DNA of 64,000 bases from Nocardioides sp. Root240 (GCF_001428825.1 NZ_LMIT01000004.1:16690-80689); one strand, 5' to 3'; counted from the stretch's first letter, positions 6,979 through 16,078 are shown. Numbers and translations are program-made. Notes: a model not told the origin generated them from the letters alone.

Positions 6979-7929
6979 ATGGCTTCGTTCTCGCTCCACC
7001 AGCTCACGTGCTTCCTGTCGACCTACGAGCACCGCTCGCTCACCGGCGCCGCCGAGGAGCTGGGGTACGCGCAGCCGAGCGTGTCGGAGCAGGTGCGGAA
7101 CCTGGAGAAGCACCTCGGCGTGCCGCTCTTCCGGCGGGTGGGGCGGGGCGTCGTACCGACGACGGCCGCGGACACCTTCCGACCGCACGCCGAGAAGGTG
7201 CTGGCGGCGGCGGACGAGGCGCAGCGGGCGGTGGCGAGCATCCGGTCGCTGGAGACCGGGACGATCCGGTTCGGGATGTTCGGCGTCGCCCGTCTGTACG
7301 GCGGCGCAGGGCTCGTCGCCGACGTGCTGGAGCGCTATCCCGGCGTCCGCGTCGAGCTCATCGGGCAGCACTCCATGGACGTGCAGGAGAACCTGCGGCG
7401 GGGGCGGCTGGAGGCCGCCATGATCGCCGTCGCCGGCCTGTCGAGCGAGGGGATGACGATCACGCCGATCGCCCGCGACGAGCTGGTCTACGTCTCGGCC
7501 GATCCGAGCCGGCTGACCGCGCCGGTGACGGCGAAGCAGCTCGCGGAGGCGTCGATCGTGATGCCCGAGACGACGTGGCGGGAGTCCGACTCCGCGCGCA
7601 TCGTGCTGCGCCGGATGCTCCACGAGGCGGGCTACAACCCCAGCACGCGGATCGAGGTCGAGGACGTCGAGACGGCCGTCGAGCTGGTCGGGCGCGGTCT
7701 CGCGGACTCGGTGGTCAACAAGGGCGCGGCGCTGCAGCTGCTGCCGCGGCTGGCGCCCAACGCCGGCTGGGTGTCGCTGCGGCCGCGGGTCTACGACACG
7801 ATGGCGATCGTGCACCGCGCGGGTGCCACGCTCTCGCCCGCCGCGCAGCTGCTGATCGAGCTCGCCACCCAGCGGATCCAGGCGATCATCGAGCCGGTGG
7901 GTCCGGCCGCCCCTCCGCGAGACGCTTGA
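6979..7929 (+). CDS. LysR-family transcriptional regulator
   Basis: 316 aa. The N-terminal HTH (residues 4-62) has GAAEELGYAQPSVSEQVRNL and the wing LEKHLGVPLFRRVGRGVVPT, followed by an effector-binding domain beginning TIRFGMFGVARLYGGAGL. AAGGGA just upstream of ATG 6979 is a plausible Shine-Dalgarno. It diverges from the zinc-ribbon gene and converges with the SRPBCC gene, whose 3' end overlaps it by 44 bp. The target and inducer are not evident. Confidence 0.88.
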   Translation: MASFSLHQLTCFLSTYEHRSLTGAAEELGYAQPSVSEQVRNLEKHLGVPLFRRVGRGVVPTTAADTFRPHAEKVLAAADEAQRAVASIRSLETGTIRFGMFGVARLYGGAGLVADVLERYPGVRVELIGQHSMDVQENLRRGRLEAAMIAVAGLSSEGMTITPIARDELVYVSADPSRLTAPVTAKQLAEASIVMPETTWRESDSARIVLRRMLHEAGYNPSTRIEVEDVETAVELVGRGLADSVVNKGAALQLLPRLAPNAGWVSLRPRVYDTMAIVHRAGATLSPAAQLLIELATQRIQAIIEPVGPAAPPRDA

Positions 7930-8398
7930 GGTTGAGCAGCTGGCGGCGGGCCATCACCAGGTCGCCGACCGCGATCAGCGGCGCCTGCCACCGCGGTACG
8001 GCGGCCACGATCTTCAGCACCAGCCGGGTTCGGCCGGCGTCGGCCGGCACCAGCAGGTAGGTCATCGTGGCGCCCATGATCCGCGCCGTCAGGTGCTCCC
8101 CCGGCACGACGGCGAGGACCCGGCCGAGCGGGCGTCCGGCGGAGGCGGTGAACGGGTCGCCGGGCACCGGGTCCGGCAGGGCGCGGAGCTCGCGCGGGGA
8201 GCGGCGGCCGAGGTTGTCGATCCAGTCGTAGGAGTACGGCGCCAACCGGACCTGGACGATCCACGGCCACACCCGCTCCGGTGCGGCCGCCACGGTCACC
8301 GCCCGCCAGGCCGACAGCGTCGGGTCCGGGACGAGCTCGTCGCAGGGGTAGCGGCGGACGACCTCGTCGTCCGTCACGCCCCAGCGATCGCCCCACAC
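7886..8398 (-). CDS. SRPBCC-fold (polyketide cyclase/START-like) protein
   Basis: 170 aa, GTG start. The opening ...AWRAVTVAAAPERVWPWIVQ, the aromatic segment RLAPYSYDWIDNLGRRSP and the late strand TYLLVPADAGRTRLVLKIVA are typical of the Bet v1-like SRPBCC superfamily, which binds hydrophobic ligands. No catalytic assignment is possible. It starts 1 bp after the stop of the upstream peptidase gene, so it is probably translationally coupled to it. Its 3' end overlaps the convergent LysR gene by 44 bp. Confidence 0.72.
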   Translation of the reverse strand: MWGDRWGVTDDEVVRRYPCDELVPDPTLSAWRAVTVAAAPERVWPWIVQVRLAPYSYDWIDNLGRRSPRELRALPDPVPGDPFTASAGRPLGRVLAVVPGEHLTARIMGATMTYLLVPADAGRTRLVLKIVAAVPRWQAPLIAVGDLVMARRQLLNLKRLAEGRPDPPAR

Positions 8399-8399
8399 G

Positions 8400-9950
8400 T
8401 CAGCAGCTCAACCCGTCCTTGGGCACCACGCCGTCGATGAGGTAGGCGTGCACGGCGTCGTCGATGCAGCTGTTGCCCTTGTTGTAGGCGGTGTGCCCGT
8501 CGCCGTCGCGGCTGACGAGCACGCCGGACTCCAGCTGCTTCGCCATCGCCACCGCCTCCTGGTACGGCGTCGCGGGGTCGCGCGTCGTACCGAGCACCAC
8601 GATCGGCGCGGCCCCCGCACCGTCGATCACCAGGTCCGGCTCGTCGGTCGAGGTGAACGGGTCGCCGTGGCAGGCGGTCAACCCCCAGGCGAAGACCTTC
8701 CCGAAGGTGGGCGAGGCCTTCTCGAAGTCGGCGAACTGGCCGGGGACCTCGTCGGCGGAGATCGACCACGGGTCGTCGAGGCAGTTGATCACGCTGATCG
8801 CCTCGAGTGAGTTGTCGGTGTACTTGCCGTCCTCGCGCGAGCCGTAGAGGTCGGCGAGCAGCAGCAGCGTGGAGCCATCGCCGTCGAGCGCCTGGGTGAG
8901 GCCCTGGTCGAGCGCGGGCCAGTTGTCGCGGGAGTAGAGCGGCGTGATCAGGCCGTAGAACGCGAGCCCGACGGTGAGGTCACGACCCTCGGAGTCGGTG
9001 GTCGGGAGCGGCTTCTCGTCGATCGAGTCGATCAGGTCCTTGATCTTCGCGATGCCGTCGTCGACGGTGCTGCCGAGGAAGCAGGAGCCGCCGTCGACGC
9101 AGTCCTTGACGTAGGAGCGCAGCGCGGTCTCGAAGCCGGCGGCCTGGCTCAGCGCGCCGTCGCGCGAGGTCAGCGACGGGTCGATGGCGCCGTCGAGGAC
9201 GAGCCGGCCGACCTTGTCGGGGTAGAGCTCGGCGTACGTCGCGCCGAGGCGCGTGCCGTAGGAGAAGCCGAGGTAGTCGAGCTTGTCCTGGCCGAGCGCG
9301 GCGCGCAGGACGTCCATGTCGCGGGCGGCCTCGACGGTGCTCACGTGGGCACCCATGGCCGGGGACTTCGCCTCGCAGCCGGACCAGAACTCCTCGGCGT
9401 TCTCGACGCCCTGCTCGACCTCGTCGGGGGTGTCCGGGTCGGGGTCGGCGGCGATGTAGGCGTCGAGCTCGTCGTCGGTCAGGCAGTCGACGGGCGAGGA
9501 GTCGCCGGTGCCGCGCGGGTCGAAGCCGACGATGTCGAAGGCGGCGCGCAGGTCGGAGGCGAAGTAGCTGTCGGCCTGCTCGGCGAGGTAGGTGCCGCCG
9601 GCGCCGGGACCCCCCGGGTTCACGACGAGGGAGCCGACCCGCTTGCCCGTCGCCCCCGCACGCTCGACGGCGAGCTTGATCGTGCCGAGGGACAGGTCCT
9701 GGTAGCTGACGGGTACGTCGAGCGACGCGCACTCGTCGTCGCCGCACGCCGACCACGTGAGCTCCTGCCCGTAGTAGTCGTCGAGCGTGCTCCTGCCGGG
9801 CTCGACGTCCTGGCTCGCGTCCGCGCCCTTGTCGGGCGCGTCGTCGGGCTCGTCGTCGCCGTCGGTCAGCAGCACCACTCCGATGCCGAGGCCGCCTGCG
9901 ATCACCAGTGCCCAGATCACGCTCACGGCGATGATCAGCTTCTTGCTCAC
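8400..9950 (-). CDS. Membrane-anchored or secreted alpha/beta-hydrolase peptidase (tripeptidyl aminopeptidase / SlpD-E type)
   Basis: 516 aa, GTG start. N-terminal membrane segment (residues 4-29), then an acidic linker. The hydrolase core has oxyanion region LVVNPGGPGAGGTYLA, nucleophile elbow LGFSYGTRLG (Ser about 229) and a C-terminal TAP-like domain with GTTRDPATPYQEA and the catalytic histidine in GDGHTAYN. This family removes N-terminal tripeptides or processes extracellular peptides. It lies 30 bp downstream of holB on the same strand, the same order as the proteinase next to holB/tmk in Streptomyces, so the neighbourhood is conserved rather than functional. Confidence 0.87.
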   Translation of the reverse strand: MSKKLIIAVSVIWALVIAGGLGIGVVLLTDGDDEPDDAPDKGADASQDVEPGRSTLDDYYGQELTWSACGDDECASLDVPVSYQDLSLGTIKLAVERAGATGKRVGSLVVNPGGPGAGGTYLAEQADSYFASDLRAAFDIVGFDPRGTGDSSPVDCLTDDELDAYIAADPDPDTPDEVEQGVENAEEFWSGCEAKSPAMGAHVSTVEAARDMDVLRAALGQDKLDYLGFSYGTRLGATYAELYPDKVGRLVLDGAIDPSLTSRDGALSQAAGFETALRSYVKDCVDGGSCFLGSTVDDGIAKIKDLIDSIDEKPLPTTDSEGRDLTVGLAFYGLITPLYSRDNWPALDQGLTQALDGDGSTLLLLADLYGSREDGKYTDNSLEAISVINCLDDPWSISADEVPGQFADFEKASPTFGKVFAWGLTACHGDPFTSTDEPDLVIDGAGAAPIVVLGTTRDPATPYQEAVAMAKQLESGVLVSRDGDGHTAYNKGNSCIDDAVHAYLIDGVVPKDGLSC

Positions 9951-9980
9951 TCCGGTCCCTCTCCGTCGTGCGTCACGCGC

Positions 9981-11135
9981 TCAGCGTTGCGGCGCCTTCA
10001 GCGCCACCATCATGGACTCCAGCGCCAAGGCGACCGGCACGTTGAACTCGAGCATCTGCTCGCGCGCCGCGAAGATCCAGCCGATCCGGCGCAGGTTGAG
10101 CTCCGGCGTCGTGGACCGCGCGATCTCCTCGACCTGGTCGCGGATCTCCTCGTTGACCAGTGCCCCGGGCGCTCCCGTGGCGATCGCGATCGCGTCGCGG
10201 TAGACCGACACGAGGTCGGTCAGGCCGCGGTCGACCATGTCGAGGTGACGGCGCTTGGCGCGGGTCCGCTGGGCCTTCTCGAGCGCGGCCAGGGCCGGCC
10301 CGTACTCCCGCGGACGACGGCCGCGCTCGACGACGCCGTAGGCCGTGTCGAGGTCGGTCTTCTCCTTGGCGTCGAGCTGTGCCGTGATCTCGTCGGCCTC
10401 CTCCTTCGAGGTCACCGAGAGGCGCGCGGCTGCGTCCATGCAGCGCCCGAGGTTGGTCAGCCTCGCCGGGATCGCGACGACCTCCTGCCTCCGGGTGCGC
10501 ACCGCCTCGTCGAAGGCGAGCGCGCGGGCCCGGCCGATGTGGCCCTGGCTCGCCCGGGCGGCGTACGACGCCAGGCGCTCCTCGATGCCGCGAGCGACCA
10601 GGAAGCCGGCCACCTCCTGCGTGGTCGGCGTCGCGAGGGTGACCAGGCGGCAGCGGGACCTGATGGTCGGCAGCACGTCCTCGACCGTCGGCGCGCAGAG
10701 CATCCACACGGTGCGGCCGTTGGGCTCCTCGATCGCCTTGAGCAGCGCGTTGCAGGCCTGGTCGGTCAACCGGTCGGCGTCCTCGACGACGAGGATCTGC
10801 CAGCGGTCCCCCATCGGGCTCAGCGAGGCACGGCGGACCAGGTCGCGCACCTCGTCGACGCCGATCGAGAGCTTCTCCGTGCGGATCAGGCTCACGTCGG
10901 CGTGCGAGCCAGCGAGCACCGTGTGGCAGGCGTGGCAGCGGTCCGGGCAGTCGGGCCCGACGCCGCCCTGGGGGCACTGCAACGCCGCCGCGAACGCCAC
11001 CGCGGCGTTGGAGCGGCCCGACCCGGGCGGGCCCGTGAACAGCCAGGCATGGGTCATGCCGTGGCCGGCGACGGCCTTCTGCATCAGGTCGATGGTCGGC
11101 CGCTGGCCGACGAGGGTGTCCCAGATCCCGGTCAT
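9981..11135 (-). CDS. holB: DNA polymerase III delta-prime subunit
   Basis: 384 aa clamp-loader subunit. ATG 11135 gives MTGIWDTLVGQRPTIDLMQK, the normal start of the family, and overlaps the tmk stop by ATGA. A modified P-loop TGPPGSGRSNAA is followed by the zinc module with cysteines in CPQG..CPDRCHAC, the sensor segment VWMLCAPTVEDVLPTIRSRC and a C-terminal collar domain to residue 384. It works with DnaX and delta to load the beta clamp. Cotranscribed with tmk. Confidence 0.93.
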   Translation of the reverse strand: MTGIWDTLVGQRPTIDLMQKAVAGHGMTHAWLFTGPPGSGRSNAAVAFAAALQCPQGGVGPDCPDRCHACHTVLAGSHADVSLIRTEKLSIGVDEVRDLVRRASLSPMGDRWQILVVEDADRLTDQACNALLKAIEEPNGRTVWMLCAPTVEDVLPTIRSRCRLVTLATPTTQEVAGFLVARGIEERLASYAARASQGHIGRARALAFDEAVRTRRQEVVAIPARLTNLGRCMDAAARLSVTSKEEADEITAQLDAKEKTDLDTAYGVVERGRRPREYGPALAALEKAQRTRAKRRHLDMVDRGLTDLVSVYRDAIAIATGAPGALVNEEIRDQVEEIARSTTPELNLRRIGWIFAAREQMLEFNVPVALALESMMVALKAPQR

Positions 11136-11785
11136 CGACGGACCGCCCGGTCGAGCAGCGGCTCGACCCGCGCGGCGATGGCCGCGGCGATCTCCTCGAT
11201 CGACGCACGGGCGTCGACGACGAGGTAGTGGTCGGGGTCCTGCGCGGCGAGGTCGAGGAAGGCCAGCTGCACCCGCTGGTGGAACGCCAGCGACTCCCCC
11301 TCGATCCGGTCGCGCCCCTCGAACCGGGCCAGCCCGGCCGACGGCTCGACGTCGAGGACGACGGTCAGGTGCGGTCGCAGGTCGCCGGTCGCCCACCGCG
11401 CGACCTGCTCGAGCTCGGCGACCTCCAGCGCGCGGCCCGCGCCCTGGTAGGCGAGGGTCGAGTCGACGTAGCGGTCGGTGACGACGACCTCGCCGCGCGC
11501 GAGCGCGGGCCGGACCAGGGTCTCGACGTGCTCGGACTTGTCGGCGAGGTAGAGCAGGAACTCCGTCTTGTGGGCCAACTCGCCCGTCTCGGGGCTCAGG
11601 ACGATGCGCCGCATCTCCTTGCCGACGGGAGTGTCGCCCGGCTCGAAGGTGAGCACCACGCCGTAGCCCTCGGCCTCCAGGCGGTCGCGCAGCAGGCGCG
11701 ACTGCGTCGACTTCCCGCCGCCCTCGCCGCCCTCGAAGCAGACGAAGACACCGGTGTCGGCGTACTGGCCCGGGGTCGTGGTCAC
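11132..11785 (-). CDS. tmk: Thymidylate kinase (dTMP kinase)
   Basis: 217 aa. It phosphorylates dTMP to dTDP. P-loop FEGGEGGGKSTQS at residues 15-27, nucleotide-binding DRYVDSTLAYQGAGR, LID region ARFEGRDRIEGES. The GTG start at 11785 is chosen because it gives the normal family N-terminus; it overlaps the upstream transporter stop by GTGA, and the tmk stop overlaps holB by ATGA. The frame stays open further upstream, but that part lies inside the transporter gene. Confidence 0.93.
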   Translation of the reverse strand: MTTTPGQYADTGVFVCFEGGEGGGKSTQSRLLRDRLEAEGYGVVLTFEPGDTPVGKEMRRIVLSPETGELAHKTEFLLYLADKSEHVETLVRPALARGEVVVTDRYVDSTLAYQGAGRALEVAELEQVARWATGDLRPHLTVVLDVEPSAGLARFEGRDRIEGESLAFHQRVQLAFLDLAAQDPDHYLVVDARASIEEIAAAIAARVEPLLDRAVRR

Positions 11786-12900
11786 GGGACCGAACCTACG
11801 AGACGGGACCGACGGTTGTCGCGGGCGGGTCGGGTTGCGGGACGAGCAGGCAGGAACGCCCGCGTCGTCGCGGCGGCCACCACGCTCCACGCGACCAGCA
11901 GCAGCGCCAGCAGTCCGGCCGTGGCGACGGAGAAGAGGACCAGTCCGCTCGCGTGGGCCAGGGCCGTCGTACCGGTGACGAGGGTGCCGACCGGGAAGGT
12001 GAACGACCACCAGGTGGGCGCGAACGGCAGGCCCGCGCGCAGCTGCCGCACGGTCAGCGCACCGGCCAGCGCCAGCCACAGCAGCGCGAAACCCCAGACC
12101 GGCAGGGCGAAGGCCAGGAACAGCGTCCGGAGGAGCTCCGGGTCCTGACCGGGCAGGGTGAGCGGGGCGGCGCCGGTGAGGTGGTACGCCGCCGTGACCG
12201 ACTGCCCGAGCGGGCCGAGCACGATCCACAGCGTCGGCACGGTCGCCGGTACGCCGGGCCCGTGGCGCAGCACCCGCTGCCAGATGGCCGGCAGGATCAC
12301 CAGCGTGGCGAGGAAGGCGATCCCGAAGCACGCGCACAGCAGCGCGAGCATGGTGGCGCGGAACTCACCGGCGGGCAGGTGCGCGAGCAGGGCGGTGCCG
12401 GTCGCCGCGCTCACCATCGGCGGGACGACGGGCATCAGCCAGCCACCGAAGGCGCTCTCGTCGCCGACCTCGTGCACCGTGATCGCGCAGTACGGCACCA
12501 CCACCGCGGTTGCCAGGCCCAGCACGGTGCCCGCCGCCCACAGGCCGCCCTCGAGCGGCAGGGCCACCGGGCCGAGCCACCGGCCGCCGACCGCACCGGT
12601 CGCCGCGCCCACCGTCATCAGGCCCATCGCGGTGGCGCCGTAGAAGTGGGCGAGGACGGGGTCGCCGAGGTGGGCGAACGGCCGCCCGGCCCGCGACCCG
12701 ACCACCGTGACCGCCACCAGCAGGGCCAGGGCGAGCAGCCAGAACCCGGTGGCGGCGTACGACGCCCCGGGCAGGTCGAACGGGAGGTCGCTCAGGACGA
12801 CGGCGAGGATGCCGGTGCCCATGACGGCGGCGTACCAGTTGGGTCCGTGGGGAATCACGTCTCCACGGTGCCGGGTCGGCCGCGCGCGCGGAACGAACAC
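11782..12900 (-). CDS. TDT-family (TehA/Mae1/SLAC1-like) anion or dicarboxylate transporter
   Basis: 372 aa, about ten hydrophobic helices. The start of the core, IPHGPNWYAAVMGTGILAVV, is the TDT signature, and PTWWSFTFPVGTLVTGT is the conserved late helix. The family includes tellurite-resistance TehA, malate permease Mae1 and sulfite exporters, so the substrate is open. GTG 12900 is the longest start; GTG 12858 (VIPHGPNW) is an alternative closer to the family N-terminus. It sits 9 bp from a 25-bp palindrome and overlaps tmk by 4 bp, so a transporter gene has been placed at the head of the tmk-holB transcription unit. Confidence 0.85.
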   Translation of the reverse strand: MFVPRARPTRHRGDVIPHGPNWYAAVMGTGILAVVLSDLPFDLPGASYAATGFWLLALALLVAVTVVGSRAGRPFAHLGDPVLAHFYGATAMGLMTVGAATGAVGGRWLGPVALPLEGGLWAAGTVLGLATAVVVPYCAITVHEVGDESAFGGWLMPVVPPMVSAATGTALLAHLPAGEFRATMLALLCACFGIAFLATLVILPAIWQRVLRHGPGVPATVPTLWIVLGPLGQSVTAAYHLTGAAPLTLPGQDPELLRTLFLAFALPVWGFALLWLALAGALTVRQLRAGLPFAPTWWSFTFPVGTLVTGTTALAHASGLVLFSVATAGLLALLLVAWSVVAAATTRAFLPARPATRPARDNRRSRLVGSVP

Positions 12901-12909
12901 CGGACTGGG

Positions 12910-12934
12910 CCCTCACAAGGTAACCTTGTGAGGG
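12910..12934. promoter_or_regulatory. Perfect 12-1-12 palindrome upstream of the TDT transporter (operator or terminator)
   Basis: CCCTCACAAGGT-A-ACCTTGTGAGGG. It ends 9 bp before the GTG start of the transporter. On the minus strand it contains a TACCTT -10-like hexamer, which favours an operator overlapping the promoter. Its 12-bp stem and position 89 bp beyond the topA stop would also suit a terminator. No T-tract. Confidence 0.55.
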
Positions 12935-13012
12935 TTTCGAGGCTCGTCGCTGGCGCTCCTCGCACCTCAACCACCGGGCCGCCTCGGCGCTGGCGCTCCT
13001 CGCACCTCAACC
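12933..13012. repeat. Dispersed intergenic repeat, copies 3 and 4 (partial)
   Basis: GGTTTCGAGGCTCG...CTCGCACCTCAACC at 12933-12972 matches the repeats at 37 and 22093. A second half-copy (CTCGGCGCTGGCGCTCCTCG...) follows in tandem at 12983-13012. Both sit between topA and the TDT gene. Confidence 0.65.
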
Positions 13013-13022
13013 GCCGGACCGG

Positions 13023-15740
13023 CTAGGACTTCTTGGCAGCCTTCTTGGCAGCGGTCTTCTTCGCCGGCGCCTTCTTGGCCGTAGTCTTCTTGGCCGCCGC
13101 CTTCTTGGCGGGAGCCTTCTTCGCGCCCTTCTTGGCCGTCTTCTTCGCCGGGCCCTTCGCGCGTCGCTCGGCGAGCAGCTCGGCCGCCCGCTCGATCGTG
13201 ATCGACTCGACCGAGTCGTCCTTGCGCAGGGTGGCGTTGTACTCGCCGTCGGTGACGTACTCGCCGAAGCGTCCTGCCTTCACGACCACGGGCTGCCCGG
13301 AGACCGGGTCGTTGCCGAGCTCCTTGAGCGGCGGCGCCGCGGCCGCGCGACCGCGCTGCTTGGGCTGGCTGTAGATCTTCAGTGCCTCGTCGAGGGTGAT
13401 GCCGAAGATCTGGTCCTCGCTGGTGAGCGAGCGGGAGTCGGTGCCCTTCTTCAGGTACGGCCCGTAGCGGCCGTTCTGGGCGGTGATCTCCTCGCCGTCC
13501 TCACCGGCGCCGACGATGCGGGGCAGCGAGATCAGCTTGACCGCGTCGTCCAGGGTGATCGTGTCGAGGGACATCGACTTGAAGAGCGAACCGGTGCGCG
13601 GCTTCGCGCTCTTGGGCGCGTCCTCGGGCAGCACCTCGGTGACGTAGGGACCGAAGCGGCCGTTCTTCGCCACGACCTGCAGGCCCGACTCGGGGTGGAC
13701 GCCGAGGTCGATCTCCTCGCCGGCCGGGTTGGCCAGCAGCTCCTTCGCCTTGTCGACGGTCAGCTCGTCGGGCGGCAGGTCGTCGGGCACGTTGGCGCGC
13801 ACGCGCGTGCCGGAGCCGTCGTCGGGGCCCTCCAGGTAGGGGCCGTACTTGCCCACACGCAGGTCGATGCCCGATTCGGCACCGTCCGGACCGGTCACCG
13901 GGAAGGTGGCCAGCTCCTTGGCGTCGATGTCGCCCAGCTCGGTGACCAGGCGCTGCAGGCCGGCCAGCCGGTCCGAGCCGTAGTAGAACTCGGTCAGCTC
14001 GGCGACCCGGCTCTTGTCGCCGCGGGCGATGTCGTCGAGGACGGTCTCCATGCCGGCGGTGAAGTCGTAGTCGATGAGCCGCGTGAAGTGCTCGGTCAGC
14101 AGCCGCACCACGGAGAAGGCGATCCAGGCGGGCACCAGCGCAGTGCCCTTCTTGTAGACGTAGCCGCGGTTGAGGATGGTCCCGATGATCGAGGCGTACG
14201 TCGACGGACGACCGATCTCGCGGTCCTCGAGCTCCTTGATCAGCGTGGCCTCGGTGTAGCGGGCCGGCGGCTTGGTCTCGTGACCGTTGGCCGTCAGCGA
14301 CGCGGCCTGGACCGGGTCGCCCTGCTGCAGGTTCGGCAGCCGGGTCTCCTGGTCGTCCTTGGCGGCCGCCGAGTCGTCGGTGCCCTCGACGTAGGCCTTG
14401 AGGAACCCGTGGAAGGTGATCACGCGGCCGGACGCGGAGAAGACGACGTCCTCTCCCGTGGCGGCCGAGCCGCCGAGGCGGATCGTGACCGACTGGCCGA
14501 CGGCGTCCTTCATCTGCGAGGCGACCGTGCGCTGCCAGATCAGCTCGTAGAGGCGGAACTGGTCGCCGGTCAGGCCGGTCTGCGCCGGCGTGCGGAACGA
14601 GTCGCCCGCGGGCCGGATCGCCTCGTGCGCCTCCTGGGCGTTCTTGACCTTGCTGGCGTAGGTGCGGGGCGCGTCGGGGAGGTACTCGGCGCCGTACAGC
14701 TCCTGGACCTGGGCCCGCGCCGCGCCGATCGCGCTGCCCGACAGCGTGGTGCTGTCGGTACGCATGTAGGTGATGAAGCCGTTCTCGTAGAGACGCTGCG
14801 CGACGCTCATCGTCACCGACGCGCTCATGCCGAGCTTGCGGCTCGCCTCCTGCTGCAGCGTGGTGGTGCGGAAGGGGGCGTACGGCGAGCGGCGGTAGGG
14901 CTTCGCCTCGACCGACCGGACGTCGTACGACGTGTCGGAGAGCGCCGAGACGAGGGCCTCGGCCCGGCGCTGGTCCAGGTGGACGACGTCGGACTTCGCC
15001 TTGAGCTGGCCGTCCTGGCCGAAGTTGCTGCCGCTCGCGACACGGGTGCCGTCGATCGTGTGCAGCTTGGCCGGGAACATCCGCTGGTCGTGCCCGGATC
15101 CGGCGTCGAAGGTGCCCTCGAGGTCCCAGTAGGAGGCGGCCCGGAAGGCCATCCGCTCCTTCTCGCGGTCGACCACGAGCCGGGTCGCGACGGACTGCAC
15201 ACGGCCGGCGGACAGGCCCGACATCACCTTGCGCCACAGCACCGGCGAGACCTCGTAGCCGTAGAGGCGGTCGAGGAGACGGCGGGTCTCCTGCGCCTCG
15301 ACGAGGTCCATGTCGAGCTCGCGCGGGTTGGCGGCGGCCTCCTGGATCGCGGCCTTGGTGATCTCGTGGAAGACCATCCGGTGGACCGGGATGCCCTTCG
15401 GCTTCAGCTCGTCGAGCAGGTGCCAGGCGATGGCCTCCCCCTCGCGGTCCTCATCGGTGGCGAGGTAGAGCTCGTCGGCGTCCTTCAGGAGCTGCTTGAG
15501 CTTGGAGATGTGGCTCTTCTTGTCGCGCGGGACGACGTAGTAGGGCTCGAAGCCGTTCTCCACGTCGATCGCGAGCCGGCCCCACGGCTTGTCCTTGATC
15601 TTCGCCGGGGTGTCCGCGGCGTTGTTCGGGAGGTCGCGGATGTGGCCGATGGACGACTCGACGACATAGCCGCTGCCGAGGTACCCGCCGATGGTGCGGG
15701 CCTTGGCCGGCGACTCGACGATCACCAACTTGTGTGCCAC
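13023..15740 (-). CDS. topA: DNA topoisomerase I
   Basis: 905 aa type IA topoisomerase that relaxes negative supercoils. Toprim domain at the N-terminus (VIVESPAKARTIGGYLG; acidic LYLATDEDREGEAIAWH), catalytic tyrosine in FITYMRTDSTTLSG near residue 325, then several C-terminal TopoI repeats (GRFGPYVTEV, GRYGPYLKKG, GRFGEYVTDG). In place of zinc fingers it ends in a 40-residue Lys/Ala tail (KKTAKKGAKKAPAKK...), the actinobacterial form, which adds processive DNA binding. The upstream 266 bp hold direct repeats that may be part of its supercoiling-sensitive control. Confidence 0.97.
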   Translation of the reverse strand: MAHKLVIVESPAKARTIGGYLGSGYVVESSIGHIRDLPNNAADTPAKIKDKPWGRLAIDVENGFEPYYVVPRDKKSHISKLKQLLKDADELYLATDEDREGEAIAWHLLDELKPKGIPVHRMVFHEITKAAIQEAAANPRELDMDLVEAQETRRLLDRLYGYEVSPVLWRKVMSGLSAGRVQSVATRLVVDREKERMAFRAASYWDLEGTFDAGSGHDQRMFPAKLHTIDGTRVASGSNFGQDGQLKAKSDVVHLDQRRAEALVSALSDTSYDVRSVEAKPYRRSPYAPFRTTTLQQEASRKLGMSASVTMSVAQRLYENGFITYMRTDSTTLSGSAIGAARAQVQELYGAEYLPDAPRTYASKVKNAQEAHEAIRPAGDSFRTPAQTGLTGDQFRLYELIWQRTVASQMKDAVGQSVTIRLGGSAATGEDVVFSASGRVITFHGFLKAYVEGTDDSAAAKDDQETRLPNLQQGDPVQAASLTANGHETKPPARYTEATLIKELEDREIGRPSTYASIIGTILNRGYVYKKGTALVPAWIAFSVVRLLTEHFTRLIDYDFTAGMETVLDDIARGDKSRVAELTEFYYGSDRLAGLQRLVTELGDIDAKELATFPVTGPDGAESGIDLRVGKYGPYLEGPDDGSGTRVRANVPDDLPPDELTVDKAKELLANPAGEEIDLGVHPESGLQVVAKNGRFGPYVTEVLPEDAPKSAKPRTGSLFKSMSLDTITLDDAVKLISLPRIVGAGEDGEEITAQNGRYGPYLKKGTDSRSLTSEDQIFGITLDEALKIYSQPKQRGRAAAAPPLKELGNDPVSGQPVVVKAGRFGEYVTDGEYNATLRKDDSVESITIERAAELLAERRAKGPAKKTAKKGAKKAPAKKAAAKKTTAKKAPAKKTAAKKAAKKS

Positions 15741-15795
15741 AGGGACCTTCTCTACTGGACGTGCTGCTGGGTGAACCGGTCTTACGGCCGATCAC

Positions 15796-16000
15796 GGTAG
15801 CGCGTGCTGTCCAGCGTCGTCGCGAGCGGCGTCCAGAGTGGTCGGTCCGCAAGGCGGAGGAGGGAGGCGGGACGGAGTCCCGACGACCGACGACAACGCC
15901 GCGGACGGCCGCTCTGGGCGTCGCGCAGCAGGCGCTGGGCGGCACGCGCTGCCGAGAGGTAGCGCGTGCTGTCCAGTACCGCTGTGGGTGGCGTCCACGG
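15796..16000. repeat. Two direct repeats in the topA upstream region
   Basis: GGTAGCGCGTGCTGTCCAG occurs exactly at 15796-15814 and 15958-15976, 162 bp apart, each followed after about 12-14 bp by GGCGTCCA. A shorter relative (GGCACGCGCTGCC) lies just before the second copy. No gene is credible in 15741-16006; the short frames there have no supporting features. Confidence 0.6.
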
Positions 16001-16006
16001 CAGCGC

Positions 16007-16074
16007 GCGACAGTCCCGGGCCAAAAGCACCGCGACACGTCGTCGGACGGTGCTTTTTGGTCCGGGACTGTCGC
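16007..16074 (-). terminator. Strong two-part hairpin terminator
   Basis: GCGACAGTCCCGG (16007-16019) pairs with CCGGGACTGTCGC (16062-16074), and inside it AAAAGCACC pairs with GGTGCTTTT. It begins 5 bp past the stop of the DUF2510 gene on the minus strand and isolates it from topA. Confidence 0.8.
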
Positions 16075-16078
16075 AGTG

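Noticed and set aside
13695..15800. Long plus-strand frame opposite topA
   Set aside because: Complement of the conserved topA frame; composition is that of a shadow ORF.
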